From Ambrosia x helenae (lineage: Eukaryota; Streptophyta; Magnoliopsida; Asterales; Asteraceae): DNA of 64,000 nucleotides. Made by a program: the position numbers and the translations under genes. The notes under the pieces are model-generated. The model was not told where the DNA came from, ran no database searches, and saw only the letters and a list, made by a program, of their open reading frames with translations. Of the stretch, positions 22,040-34,022 are shown piece by piece. The stretch spans positions 10,571,173 to 10,635,172 of the forward strand of contig CM061234.1 of the NCBI GenBank assembly GCA_030844895.1, written 5' to 3'. The first letter of the stretch is position 1. Each line of letters opens with the position of its first letter.

Positions 22040-23778
22040 GGTGAGTCACAGAGATAAAGTTTGCAAAAGTTTGTCATAAAAGTAAACCAGACCCAACAAT
22101 CCTTACATCTATACCTCATGCTAGCTGGACATCGTTACATGATACTATAGTGTCTTGAACCACTGCTGAACGTTAAGAATGCATCAAACCCGTCAACGGT
22201 TCATCACCCGGTGCCGTAAGATATAGGACAAATATGCACCAGTCATCGACCTCCAGTCGGCTCGAGTGGGGCTTGCCAGGCCCAATAGATCTATTCAGAC
22301 TTTCCCCGCTATGTATCCACATATTAATGGTTCACTAAGAATTGAGAGGACTTAGAGATGAATATAATGGTCACTAAGTATCCATGTGATATAAAGTAAT
22401 ATGTTAGTCTAAAGTTAGAAAGTTTGTACCGCGTGTTTCTCCCCAAAAAAGTTCTGAAAACAGTAAAGGATGGGGCTGTGACACTCACCTTAGTTTGCAT
22501 TCTTGAAATAAGAATAAAGATAAGCCTTGATAATCCCAAATACTGGCGATCTATTAATAAAGTTTGCATAAGATTTTTGACTAATAACCCCAAGGTTAAC
22601 TAGTCCCCAATTGTCCAGATCAGGACTAAGTAAGTTTGAAAACGTGTTTGACTGTTAAACCCACTCGACATCCTGTTGATGACCCATTACACAAACAAAT
22701 CAAGTACACATAGATTACAAGTAAGGTTCAAGCATAAAATACTTAGTTTGCATCAAGAATCGCACATATGAAGTAGTTGGGTCGAATCAGGAAGGAAATA
22801 AGCTTGGTTCGACCCCTGTGAGCTTGGTTCGACCTAAAATATATTCCTTCGACCCTTTCATAAGTTCATGCAACCTAAAACAAGTTCATTCGACCTTAAC
22901 ACATGTTCATTCGACCTTAACATGTGTTAATTTGACCTGTGCCAGGTTCGACCCCAGCAGTCCCATACTTCCTAAAACACATCAAAAACATCCGAAAACA
23001 TCACGAAACATCATGAAGCACAACAGTCAAGTATAATAACATATCCCCACGAAACCCTACTAATTTTACTCCAAAATCAGTCCGTTTTAATGTTTACCCA
23101 AAATGGCAAAATTATGGAGATGTCACATCATGCATGAAAACTTTACCCAATTTGGAAACTTTTATGAAATCATTCAATAATCACCTTATTATGCTCAGAT
23201 TATGATGTGAAACAAAACCCCCAATCATATTATTCATAACAACATCATGAATCAATCCCTAAATCTATCAAAATCCCCAAATTAGACAAAACATCATCAT
23301 CCAACAACTTGTGTCCTAAGATAACAACTTGTGACCTAAGATAATCAAAACTTATCATTTATAATAGTCCTAGAACAACTCTACAACATCTAATCAACAT
23401 AAAAACATCAAACAATACATAACACAACACAAAGGATCTTTAACACATGTTAATCCATAAGAAAACTCATGTTTTATGATAAGGTTTTGTTTAGAATGGT
23501 TTTAGAAAAGTTTCTAATCATAAAAGTTGTCTTAAATCAGATCTGGAACTTTGGGGTTTTATGAAAACGAATTAAAATTGCTCATAAAGGATTTAGGATG
23601 AAGAACACGCCTTAGATCTTCACTTGTTATGATATAGAGGGTTAGATTATGAAAAACGAGATCAAAAACTCCCTCCCCAGTGATAAAAGTTGAAAGAGAG
23701 TATTTAGAGGCGTTTAGGGTTTGTGAAATGATGAAAAATGACAAAGTATGGTATTTATAGTATCTGTAGGTTCGACCT
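22040..23778 (-). repeat. older gypsy-type LTR sequence, distal half
   Basis: This piece and 28979-29460 read as one minus-strand sequence split by the young element at 23779-28978. It carries TATAAATACCATACTT (reverse of about 23745-23760), then a G-rich leader, and matches 56090-56500 and 59790-60160 in order (for example the AGGTGAGTGTCAC/GGTGAGTATTCAC phrase). TTCGACC-containing repeats lie at 22800-22960. No protein-coding stretch remains. Confidence 0.6.
22800..22960. repeat. TTCGACC repeat cassette
   Basis: At least six irregular units of roughly 20-25 bp, each with TTCGACC or GTTCAT.CGACC, sit about 0.8 kb downstream (minus sense) of the LTR TATA box. A second cassette of the same words lies upstream of the TATA box at 28979-29060. 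Confidence 0.6.
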
Positions 23779-25230
23779 TGTAACCTCACGAATTTTCCCA
23801 TTTATTTTGCATTAAAGTATTTCCCGATCCATGATATAAAATCTAATTTATTTCTAAGTATTTTTATCTTTATCCGTGCACTTTATTTTTCTAAGTTCAT
23901 TTTATCATTGTACTTAAAAAAAAAATCTTCAATCATGACATATGTCCTATCCTAATTCTATTTATAAAATCGTCATTTTATAAGACGGTGTTTTTTTATT
24001 TTCAAACTAATGATTTTTTTCATTTCTTATTTAAAGCTAATCATTTTTCCAATTACATTTATAATCTCAAACAAGGAAAATATAAATTCATTTCAAAATA
24101 AAGCCTTGAGTCAAGAGTCAAAGTCTTAGTCAAACAGTCAAAGTCTTAGTCAAACAGTCAAAGTCTTAGTCAAATAGTCAATTCATCATAAAACCTTACT
24201 TTATGGTGTTGACCAATTTTAATGGCTAATTGGATCCAAAACTAGTATAAAAACCCACCTATGAACCATTACACTTGCCACCTCTAAATCGATTGTTTCA
24301 ATCCGATTAAACTTTCCCTCATACCTTTCTTCTATAGTCTATTACACCTACAATTGAAGCTTTGATTATAAGCTCTTGTAATTGGCGAATTGGAAGCTTG
24401 ATATTCTTTCTTTTTCGTTTTTATTTCTTCAATTTGGACTAGCTACGTTGTTGAGTCTTTGGGATTCGCCTCGCATACATTCACAACACTTAGAGGATAA
24501 TTCACCTTAGCCAATGTGAGTTTTACATAGCCCCTTTTCTATTTATCACCATTTTTGGGGTGAAACATGTTACATCATTCTTTATGCAATTCAATTATCA
24601 AAGTGTCTATGTGTTTTTCTATGTTGCATTATGTCTTGAACATGACTAGGGTAAGCACAATTCTAGCATATTCATTAACATTGATCAGCCGACGGTATAC
24701 ATTGATAGATCTATTGGACTGACAATCCCACCCGGATACGTGCCTCCTACAAAGGTAACGTGGGTGTTTGTTATCGTATAACATATTCGAGTGAACCATG
24801 AGCGTATGGGATGTACCACATTATAACAGTCACAAGGGTTGATTATGCACTCGATTTACTTCTAGTATGTTTTCACATATGGACTAGACTTGCCATGACA
24901 CTTGAATTGCACAACATTTTTATTCGATTATCAAAACCTATGTAATTCTCACCAACTTTTGTTGACCCAAAATATTTTCAAAATTAACATGTTTCAGGTA
25001 ACAATAAAGCTGAGGCTTGAGTTTGCATGAGGATTTATCATGAAGTTATTATTTGAAGTTATTTGAAGTTTTTGTTTATTTGATATCATGTATTGAATTC
25101 CTAGACATCATTTTATATTGGATATTATGTTTTGAATAAATTATTAAAAATTCAATTTATACCATGTGCTACTGAAACAATCATCAATACGTGACATCCC
25201 GATGTTTCCGCCATCGGTTGGGGTGATACA
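23779..25230 (+). repeat. 5' LTR of the young element
   Basis: It has TATAAAAA near 24249, a three-copy tandem of AGTCAAAGTCTTAGTCAAAC at about 24115-24180, and ends GCCATCGGTTGGGGTGATACA. Relative to the 3' LTR the last A/T differs (GATACA versus GTTACA), with other single changes in about three places. Confidence 0.9.
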
Positions 25231-25233
25231 GAT

Positions 25234-25246
25234 TGGTATCAGAGCC
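25234..25246 (+). other. primer-binding site (tRNA-iMet)
   Basis: TGGTATCAGAGCC, three bases after the 5' LTR, complementary to the 3' end of plant initiator methionine tRNA. Confidence 0.85.
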
Positions 25247-26842
25247 ATGGTTATAGGGAATTAGGTTATTAGAAAAATAATCTAGTCTATAACCATAGGA
25301 TTATAATCAGTACTTGCTCCTTTTACTTGCAACCTTACTTGTTTCTATTCTCTATCCTACTTCTTATCCTTACTTTAGTCCCTACAAGAAGAGTGCTCTC
25401 CATCACAAGATCTACTCTTAGACTAGTAGGACAAATCCTCAGGTTTAGCCTGAACCACCTTGAAGATCTCGTCGAAGTTCTAAATTTTAATAACGAACAC
25501 GTGCAATCTAGAAAGGGTGAACGCCTGTATTCTGAGTTTTCTGTCTAGGACTGGCATTGCGCATAAATCCCAATCAGACGAGGGACCTGGATGCCTACCT
25601 GGGAATTCTCGGGATGAGTGTTCACTTATAGGCTAAAGCATGTCTTCACTATGTTATTAGAATCTAGAAGTTTTGATAAGTCAACGTTTTCGTTTATTCG
25701 TTTTAATTAATGAATAAATGATTACACTCACTTTCCTTAAACTAAGCTCTAAAATCTCAAAATTTTACAACTTAAATCAATCTCATTTCATAACCATCTA
25801 TGGATTTCACAATCACACTTCACCTTACCATCTTAGCCACTTTTTAAATATTCAACACCCTACCCAAATCATATTATTTCATTTCTCCACATGTTACTTA
25901 TTTTTTTAAAAAAAAAAACTATAACCTCATACCTTAGCACAAACTAAAGATTTCTAAATCTTGTTGTATTTTCATTACCTAGTAACTTTACAAAGTACAT
26001 TTTTTTTGTCAAAAGATGTCCTCGAACTTAAATTCAATTGTTTATTTATTGATGTAACAAACAATTTTCCATATAATGTTTTAAACTATTAAAAATCACT
26101 TAATAGAACCTTGATCTTCAAAACCTAATGTCATGTTTGAAATCTTCAACTAACGGGAATATTTTAATCAAAGCCCACTTAGCTTGTACTATTTAACAAC
26201 TTTTGCTTTATGTATAAAACCAATTTTGAAAATAAGATTTTTTTTATCCATAGGAATAATATCTAGTCTCTAAATTCTCCATCGACACTCACTCATTTTC
26301 AACTTGTTCAAATTTTTACAATATTTGGCATATACCGCAATCATGTTTTCTTATACACTTGATTATAACATTTGATCCAAACCTCAAAATTTACACTGCT
26401 ACATAATCTCCTTACTATAAAATAAACTATTTATCAACTATCTTCACATTCACTATCTCTCACAACCTTGATTCTGCTTCAAGATTTTTCATCATCCTCT
26501 CAAGAACTAAATTCATATCCTTCACCTTCTCACACATGAGCTAGTTACCCATGATAACCAAACTATTGAAACTTGATTGTGTGTTGCATCAAACATAATC
26601 CTTAGTTATACATGAGGATTCGACTATCTACCATATTTGAACATTTGAAACTAGAATTCATGAAATATAAACTATTTGCTATAGACACACCTAGAGTCAT
26701 TAACCTTGTCTAGGGCAACTCTATTACAACTCGTATGATATACTTGATACTTGATTGCTTACATGTACATATTATCAATTTGCAATTCATGTGTGTAATA
26801 ATTGGTGCACTTAATCAAACAACTGATAGAGGATGAAGTACT

Positions 26843-27030
26843 TGCTCAACAGTTAGTAGAGTACCAAATAACCTACTCAACGATTGGTAGAGGTCATCAT
26901 GCCTGCTCAACAGTCGGTAGAGGCCCTACAACCTTCTCAACGACTGGTAGAGGCTATCGCACCTGCTCAACAATCGGTAGAGGTTCTTACTCACTGACTG
27001 GTAGAAGTCTTTTTCTTGCTCAACAGTTGG
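26843..27030 (+). repeat. 30-bp minisatellite in the element interior
   Basis: The CTCAAC anchor recurs at 26845, 26876, 26906, 26936 and 26966, so the unit is 30 bp (first interval 31). Because 30 is a multiple of three, any frame repeats every ten residues; the one frame open here shows an S-T-x-G-R-G pattern. This may be the relic of a gag tail, or just a tandem repeat. Confidence 0.75.
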
Positions 27031-27526
27031 ACTCATTTTTGGATACATTGTATACGATGCAATCACAAGGTTATTTTGCATTACTTACATGTGTGTTTAG
27101 AGTCATAGAAAGACACAAAACCCTAATGTAAGGTAAATTGGTGATTACGGTCCGGAACGTAATCATGAATTTACAGGTACGTTAAGGTAGTGTGAAATTC
27201 TATTAAGGTTTTGGTAGTTCATTTGGTTTTCATATAGTCAATCAACTTATGCATTTCTTTTAGGATTCCTAAAACTTAAAGTTTAGTGTTTTGCTAGATT
27301 CTTATTCTCCTTGCTATTTTAGACGAACCTAATCCAACCCTTAAAACCCACACCTATCAAACCTCATACCAAATTATTCGAAATAGTTTATTATGTTACC
27401 TATAAATTCATGTCATTTCTTAACACAAATTTTTCAAACCACAGTTGCCCTAATTTCTACCCAATCACTGCCAACCCGGTGTTTTTTTTATAACTTCGGG
27501 ACGAAGTTTCTAAAAGTAGGGGAGAC

Positions 27527-28978
27527 TGTAACCTCACGAATTTTCCCATTTATTTTGCATTAAAGTATTTCCCGATCCATGATATAAAGTCTAATTTATT
27601 TCTAAGTATTTTTATCTTTATCCGTGCACTTTATTTTTCTAAGTTCATTTTATCATTGTACTTAAAAAAAAAATCTTCAATCATGACATATGTCCTATCC
27701 TAATTCTATTTATAAAATCGTCATTTTATAAGACGGTGTTTTTTTATTTTCAAACTAATGATTTTTTTCATTTCTTATTTAAAGCTAATCATTTTTCCAA
27801 TTACATTTATAATCTCAAACAAGGAAAATATAAATTCATTTCAAAATAAAGCCTTGAGTCAAGAGTCAAAGTCTTAGTCAAACAGTCAAAGTCTTAGTCA
27901 AACAGTCAAAGTCTTAGTCAAATAGTCAATTCATCATAAAACCTTACTTTATGGTGTTGACCAATTTTAATGGCTAATTGGATCCAAAACTAGTATAAAA
28001 ACCCACCTATGAACCATTACACTTGCCACCTCTAAATCGATTGTTTCAATCCGATTAAACTTTCCCTCATACCTTTCTTCTATAGTCTATTACACCTACA
28101 ATTGAAGCTTTGATTATAAGCTCTTGTAATTGGCGAATTGGAAGCTTGATATTCTTTCTTTTTCGTTTTTATTTCTTCAATTTGGACTAGCTACGTTGTT
28201 GAGTCTTTGGGATTCGCCTCGCATACATTCACAACACTTAGAGGATAATTCACCTTAGCCAATGTGAGTTTTACATAGCCCCTTTTCTATTTATCACCAT
28301 TTTTGGGGTGAAACATGTTACATCATTCTTTATGCAATTCAATTATCAAAGTGTCTATGTGTTTTTCTATGTTGCATTATGTCTTGAACATGACTAGGGT
28401 AAGCACAATTCTAGCATATTCATTAACATTGATCAGCCGACGGTATACATTGATAGATCTATTGGACTGACAATCCCACCCGGATACGTGCCTCCTACAA
28501 AGGTAACATGGGTGTTTGTTATCGTATAACATATTCGAGTGAACCATGAGCGTATGGGATGTACCACATTATAACAGTCACAAGGGTTGATTATGCACTC
28601 GATTTACTTCTAGTATGTTTTCACATATGGACTAGACTTGCCATGACACTTGAATTGCACAACATTTTTATTCGATTATCAAAACCTATGTAATTCTCAC
28701 CAACTTTTGTTGACCCAAAATATTTTCAAAATTAACATGTTTCAGGTAACAATGAAGCTGAGGCTTGAGTTTGCATGAGGATTTATCATGAAGTTATTAT
28801 TTGAAGTTATTTGAAGTTTTTGTTTATTTGATATCATGTATTGAATTCCTAGACATCATTTTATATTGGATATTATGTTTTGAATAAATTATTAAAAATT
28901 CAATTTATACCATGTGCTACTGAAACAATCATCAATACGTGACATCCCGATGTTTCCGCCATCGGTTGGGGTGTTACA
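27527..28978 (+). repeat. 3' LTR of the young element
   Basis: Same length and order as the 5' LTR, ending GGGGTGTTACA, preceded by the purine tract at about 27512-27526 and followed by the GACCT duplication. Confidence 0.9.
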
Positions 28979-29460
28979 GACCTCATGCAAGGGTCGAATG
29001 AGACTCTTAGAGGGTCGAATGAGATTTTTAGTTGGCACACAGTCTGGTTCGACCCCCCTTAAGGTCTAACCAGATCTGGTTATTTATAGATTTTCCAGTT
29101 TTGTCGTTTTAACGCATTTTAACACATCTTAACACATGAACATGCAATCCTAACATATGTTAAGCATATATAATCATGGATAAGCATCTAAACACCGTTA
29201 AAACACGTAGTTGCATATAATACACCATATACGAATCAATCTATGCATAACACTTAATCTAATTCATGTAATTCACCAACAACGAGACTCAAGACTCGTG
29301 TGTATAGAAAATGACACCAATGATCCTCCAGATCATTGAACTCTGGACAATACGTAAGATAACCCGACTCAACTAATCCAGTTAGTACGTTAATAAAATG
29401 TTTCCCGCTAAGGTAGACTTATAAGTTTATAAAATGTCAAGTCAAATATGCCGGGTGTCA
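28979..29460 (-). repeat. older gypsy-type LTR sequence, proximal half
   Basis: On the minus strand it starts TGACACCCGGC at 29460, the same start as the plus-strand relative at 55541, followed by AAGTCTACCTTAG and a TTAGTTGAGTCG phrase shared with it. GGGTCGAATGAGA units at 28990-29060 form the upstream half of the paired cassettes. The young element interrupts it at GACCT. Confidence 0.65.
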
Positions 29461-29930
29461 CATGACATTAAAAATATTTTAAAATTATTAGTGTAAAAGT
29501 ACGATTTACATTTGAGAAATTTGAGAAGTAAAGTAAATTCTAGTTTTTTTTTTTGTCAAAAAATTCCAATCACATGAAGATTTATATGTTCGGTGATATA
29601 ATTGGATTCATTGAAACATACATACTTTTAAATTTTGAATATATGTCGATATTATCGGCATTGGGCCCGAATGAGGAGTATTAAATTTAGGATTTATGCG
29701 TGTAAACTGTAATAGGAACCTGTTTTGTAAGTGTGAAAGTAGGCCCATTGGCTGCGTTTGTTTTTCTCGGCGGGTCCAACTTAAACTTAAGTTAGTAACT
29801 ACCTTTTCAAGAAAAATCTAAATACGACAATATCCATTTTTTTTGTTGGATCTATTGGGGTCGAAATTCAACACTTTGGATACCTTAAGAGTAAAAGAGG
29901 GAGGGTGACAGACGTTACTACGCCAGCCTA
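29461..29930. other. spacer with an old dispersed repeat
   Basis: No gene. About 29690-29850 resembles 53620-53770 (CCCATTGGCTGCG / CCCGTTGGCTACG, then TTTTCAAGAAAAA.CTAAATA), so it is an old shared repeat. Confidence 0.4.
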
Positions 29931-30234
29931 GGGATGGCAACATTACCAAATCGGTATCAATACTGAATTTTTAGAAAAGATAGAACAATATTAGGCTGTG
30001 AATGATTTGTTGTTATTTCATTATTATTCAATCAATACAATACTAGCCTATTTATAGAGAGATTAGTAACTAACTCTATGCTAGAGTAACTAACACCAAC
30101 TAACAACCCATACAATCACTCTTAACTCACAGCCACTATACAAATGTGTCACAGCCATATCTATACTCTAATATGCCCCCTCAAGCAGAACGGGGCGCTG
30201 CAACGTAATGCTTGAACCGCAAAACAAAAAACGA

Positions 30235-30505
30235 ACTGTTAAAAAATTGTTTTTCATATCTTCTTATCTTGTTTTTCATCTTCTTCTTCTTCTCTTGTTT
30301 TTCATAACTTCTCTAGTTTTTCATCTTCTTCTTCTCTTGTTTTTCATATCTTCTCTAGTTTTTCATCATCTTCTTATCTTGTTTTTCATCTTCTTCTTCT
30401 TTTGTTTTTCATCATCTTCTTCTTCTTTTTCTTCTTCTCTTGTTTTTCATCATTATCTTCTTCTTCTTCTTCTTCTTGTTTTTCATCTTCTAATCTTTTT
30501 TTAAC
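30235..30505. repeat. pyrimidine-rich TTC/TTTTTCATC repeat
   Basis: A simple repeat of TCTTCTTCTT and TTGTTTTTCATC words inside the copia element (GAAGAAG on its coding strand). The Phe/Leu-rich frame across it is not a gene. Confidence 0.8.
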
Positions 30506-30703
30506 TATATGTTGCCAGAATGATGAAAACCAGCATGATACTAATGGATGAAGAGCTGACCAAAAGAGCCTGGCCCAAAAAATCTCTTGTCTAGATCCAT
30601 CTAATGAAGGCCTAGTAAGAACCCGGTTCATGACCATGATAATAACCTGAACCATAACCCGATCCATGTCCACCATTAACATAATAACCTGAACCATAGT
30701 GAA

Positions 30704-31192
30704 TCATTTTGTCCCAATTCTCACAACCAGAAACCCTAGATCCATAATTTCTACCATTATTTCTTGCAAATCCAGAGGAATCAGAATAGTACTGAGTTCC
30801 ATTACATTCTTCCCAAAATTACAAACTTCTGAAACCCTAGATCCAAAAACATCAAACATCAAACCAATTCCTTCTGAAGACCAACGAGTAACACCATAAC
30901 TATGGCGGTTTCCATTAAACCGGCCACAATTTCCATCATTAAGAAAGGATAAGGCAGCAGATTTTAAAGTAGTAACATATTCATCAAGTGTCCGCCATTT
31001 GTCATTTTCAACAGAATCAATGGCTGGAATCGGTAAGTTTTCATTCAAGAACCTTAACAATCCGAGAGTTTTAAGCACAGTGATGATTTGATGTTTCCAA
31101 TTCAAGAAATTAAAATCATCCAGTTTTTCTTATAAGAAATTTGTTATATTAGAAGTAGAGGAAACTGATGATGGAGATGTAAAATCAGCCAT
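30704..31192 (-). pseudogene. truncated copia gag
   Basis: The minus-strand start ATG is at 31192-31190 and reads MADFTSPSSV; an in-frame stop interrupts the frame near 31130. Then the frame continues with FNFLNWKHQIITVLKTLG, the usual N-terminal copia gag motif, and a Ser/Gly-rich stretch to 30704. The zinc knuckle and all of pol are lost. Confidence 0.6.
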
Positions 31193-31725
31193 TGATGACT
31201 AATAGAAGCAACAAGAACAGAAAGAAAGATAGGAGGAAAGATTTGTTTTTTTTTTAATCAGTCGCCGGAATCTCGCCGGAGAAGGCGACCGAAGGGCTAC
31301 CGGAAAACTGTAAGTTCGCCGGAACCCTAGAAACTAGCTTTGATACCATGTAGAACAATATTAGGCTGTGAATGATTTGTTGTTATTTCATTATTATTCA
31401 ATCAATACAATACTAGCCTATTTATATAGAGATTAGTAACTAACTCTATGCTAGAGTAACTAACACCAACTAACAATCCATACAATCACTCTTAGCTCAC
31501 AACCACTATACAAATGTGTCACAGCCATATCTATACTCTAATAGTGAGTACCACATCTATTGGTACATTATCGATTTCTCTCTAAATGATATTGGTACCG
31601 GTGGATACCAAATTTTTGGAAAAATGGGAGGTATGAAATGTCGTACTGAATCTATCGGTATGGTATGGTATGGTACCGGTACAGTAACAATACGGTACCG
31701 GTACTCGATACTAAATACTCATCCT

Positions 31726-32265
31726 TATCACACAAACCGTAATCATTCTCTATTCCGCCTCACGAACCCCGACATGTTTCTTTCTCTTCGTCCTCTCTGC
31801 CAGAAGTTGCACTAGCTTTCTACATGGACTGTCACAACATCCATTTCTCACCTCATTCAATTTTCCACATTTGTCTTCGGGGGCTTCAAAAACACCCATT
31901 GGAGACCGTCTTTTAATGCAATATAAGCATATAGCATAACCATTTGTTCAGTGGCGAAGCTTGGTTCTCGAATCGATAGGGACAAACTCAATTTTTTTCA
32001 ATCGGTAGTTGTCGGAAGATCAAATCGATGGAGGCCGGACTCAATTTCCCTACGAAAATTGCAAAATCCACCACTATGCCAAAAAATGGTGAGGGTCGGG
32101 GGGGCCCTCAAGCCCTCAAGAAGTTGCGCTCCTGCATTTGTTACTAGAAAATTCTAAAAGTATTTATATAGTTTGTTTGAATGTGATATATAAGACGGTT
32201 GTGTATATAGATATCCTTCTAACTCTCACCATCTCTACTAACCCTATGCACAAGTATATAAACGT
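31726..32265. other. intergenic DNA with a CAGTGGCG-type repeat
   Basis: No gene is supported. At 31951 CAGTGGCGAAGCTTGG begins a stretch like other 'CAGTGGCGGA' elements of this window (46510, 47215, 63703), perhaps an hAT-like fragment. Confidence 0.3.
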
Positions 32266-32908
32266 GTACTTGATTATACCCCGGGAACGTCCCGGGGTTG
32301 AGAAATCTAAAATGACATATTAATTTTACATATGAAATAGAATGACGCGCTTTACAGTTACATGCAGGAAAGCTTCGGGTATCACCTAACCAAAAACAAT
32401 TAAAAATGTATCTCCAATGTTAACGCCTAATCTTAAACAATGCATAACTCTAATATTAATATCTAACCTAAAACAATGTATAACTCCAATGCTAAAGATG
32501 TTGAAAATAGAATTCATATTTACTGATTTGAACATAATTAGTGACTTGCCTATACATGATTAATGATTTATCTGAACAGTTTGTGTTTTTTTTTTCCTGT
32601 ATGAACAAAACCCCACAAAAAAATGGTCGTTTTTTCTCCGTTTTTTATATAGTACTATGGTACTCGTTGGAAAGATAATAAAATGCTCGTTAATTTGGTG
32701 TAATTTTTTCTTTAAAAAATTTCGTATATAAAGATATTAACGTTTAAAAACTATGGGAGGAAACACAAGATAGAAAAATCCAATTTTGTTTTTAAATTCT
32801 TTTTTTCCTAAAATATCTCAATGCCACATGGGATGACACATGGCACACTCGAAAGGGAGAATGTCTCTTTGAGTGCCATGTCATTAAAATGACTTTGGTT
32901 TATTATAT
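32266..32908 (-). mobile_element. non-autonomous Helitron remnant
   Basis: Near its left (minus-strand 3') end there is a perfect hairpin palindrome CCCCGGG..CCCGGGG at about 32279-32297. The body, with TTTTTTATATAG and TACTCGTTGGAAAGATAATAAAA at 32640-32685, matches 54630-54680 nearly word for word. The CTRR end is not clean and the 5' end is lost beside the next Helitron end. Confidence 0.5.
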
Positions 32909-33484
32909 ACTAGGCGAGATCCCGTGTGGAAACAAACGGGACGACTCAGCCAAGCCTTATCCGGTGCACGGTAACCACTGACATGTCAACAGACCAAACG
33001 TCTGTTTCGCAACGTCTGTTTATATTGACACATCAACAGACCAAACCTCTAAAACACTAAATCTATTGTTAAAAGAAAAAGTGTATTTCTTAACGTTTGT
33101 TGCTTTCAAAGCATCAGTTAATAATACTGAGGCAATAGATCGTTTGTAATTCAACTGTTTGTAATTCAACGTCTGTTCCTCTCGCAACTCTGTTCATTAC
33201 ATAAATTAAGCACGCTTTTTAAAACACCTGTTTAGCAACGATTTAGCAACGTCTGCTGCGAAGAACCACTGTTTAGCAACGCCTGTTGATATCTTTTATA
33301 ATAATAATTATTTTATTATATACATAATGTAGCAGACCCACTGTTAACTGCTGTATTTTCCACGATAACAGTTAATAACACAGATTAAAAAGCTGTAGAC
33401 AATATGTAGCAATATATAAAAAAACATATATAATCAACGTTAAACAAAACAACCATAATCAATTTTAAACATCAATATACATAG

Positions 33485-33808
33485 CTAGTTAAAGGAATTA
33501 ATAAACTTAAGCTTCAATTCCATTGAAGCTTCAAGCTGTGCGTGTAGATCTTTGAATCTTGCCAAAAGTTCTACATCCTTAATACCGGACTCTGAATTGC
33601 ACCACACCGACAAATCAGGAACAGCAGTCGAAGGAATTGACTTCAAAATCCGTTGAACAACGTCTCGCTCGCATGTGCCCAAGTGCAAACGGTCAAAAAA
33701 AATCTTCAACTCTCTTGTTGTCTTCAAATCTTGATAGTATTGTCGTGTAATTTGATTAAGAACAAATTCCTTCATTTAATCTTCACGGTTATCACTTGGG
33801 GCTGCCAT
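33485..33808 (-). pseudogene. small ORF of unknown function, in-frame stop
   Basis: From an ATG at 33808 the minus strand reads MAAPSDNRED, a TAA, then at once MKEFVLNQITRQYYQDL and on for 96 codons. It is balanced and mostly helical, ends with an acidic/basic amphipathic segment, and has no domain I recognise. TATAAAAT lies about 80 bases upstream (reverse of 33888-33896). It is divergent from the ORF at 34023. Either the short downstream frame is used, or the gene is dead. Confidence 0.35.
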
Positions 33809-34022
33809 TGATACAATTGGTGAACACTGAAATGTAAATGTTAATATTAATTAAAATCGTTTATGATGAACTTTCGAGTGTCTTTAGTATTTTATAGACT
33901 GACAACGCGTGAAGATGAAAAGTCATACGGTAGAATATTTATTATAGTTGGGTTAACGTGTTAAACGAAATAATTTATCTATAAATTCCACACGGTACAT
34001 ATTCTAAAATTCATCTACAAAA

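Larger units (their letters stand above)
23779..28978 (+). mobile_element. young non-coding LTR retrotransposon (LARD-like)
   Basis: Two direct LTRs of exactly 1,452 bp, 23779-25230 and 27527-28978, begin TGTAACCTCACG and end in a TACA. A perfect 5-bp duplication GACCT flanks the whole (23774-23778, 28979-28983). The primer-binding site TGGTATCAGAGCC (25234-25246) matches the 3' end of initiator tRNA-Met, and a purine tract AAAAGTAGGGGAGAC precedes the 3' LTR. The 2.3-kb interior has no gag or pol and no long open frame, so it must be moved in trans. By eye I count about four LTR differences, so the insertion is recent. A phrase just before the purine tract (TTCGGGACGAAGTTTCT) resembles the end of pol in Tekay/Del chromoviruses, suggesting the parent; that is inference. 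Confidence 0.92.
29981..31543 (-). mobile_element. short deleted copia-type LTR element
   Basis: Direct 193-bp LTRs lie at 29981-30173 and 31351-31543, with about four differences by eye. On the minus strand the LTR at 31351-31543 is followed by the primer-binding site TGGTATCAAAGC (31337-31348) and a gag start. A purine tract TTGAGGGGGCA precedes the other LTR. Pol is absent, leaving 1.18 kb inside. I could not find a matching 5-bp target duplication, so ends may be rearranged. Confidence 0.8.
29932..31725. repeat. GGTACCGGTAC-rich miniature element, interrupted
   Basis: Outer parts, 29932-29980 and 31544-31725, read as one AT-rich element with repeated GGTAT/GGTACCGGTA words, split by the copia element at 29981-31543. 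Terminal repeats are weak (AGGGATGGCAA against AAGGATGAGTA). Confidence 0.35.

Noticed and set aside
23959..25230. LTR differences as a sign of two separate insertions
   Set aside because: Equal length, shared TSD, primer site and purine tract fit one element; the few differences are ordinary post-insertion changes.
30208..30504. Phe/Leu-rich ORF of 98 codons
   Set aside because: Purely the translation of the TTC/TTTTTCATC simple repeat.
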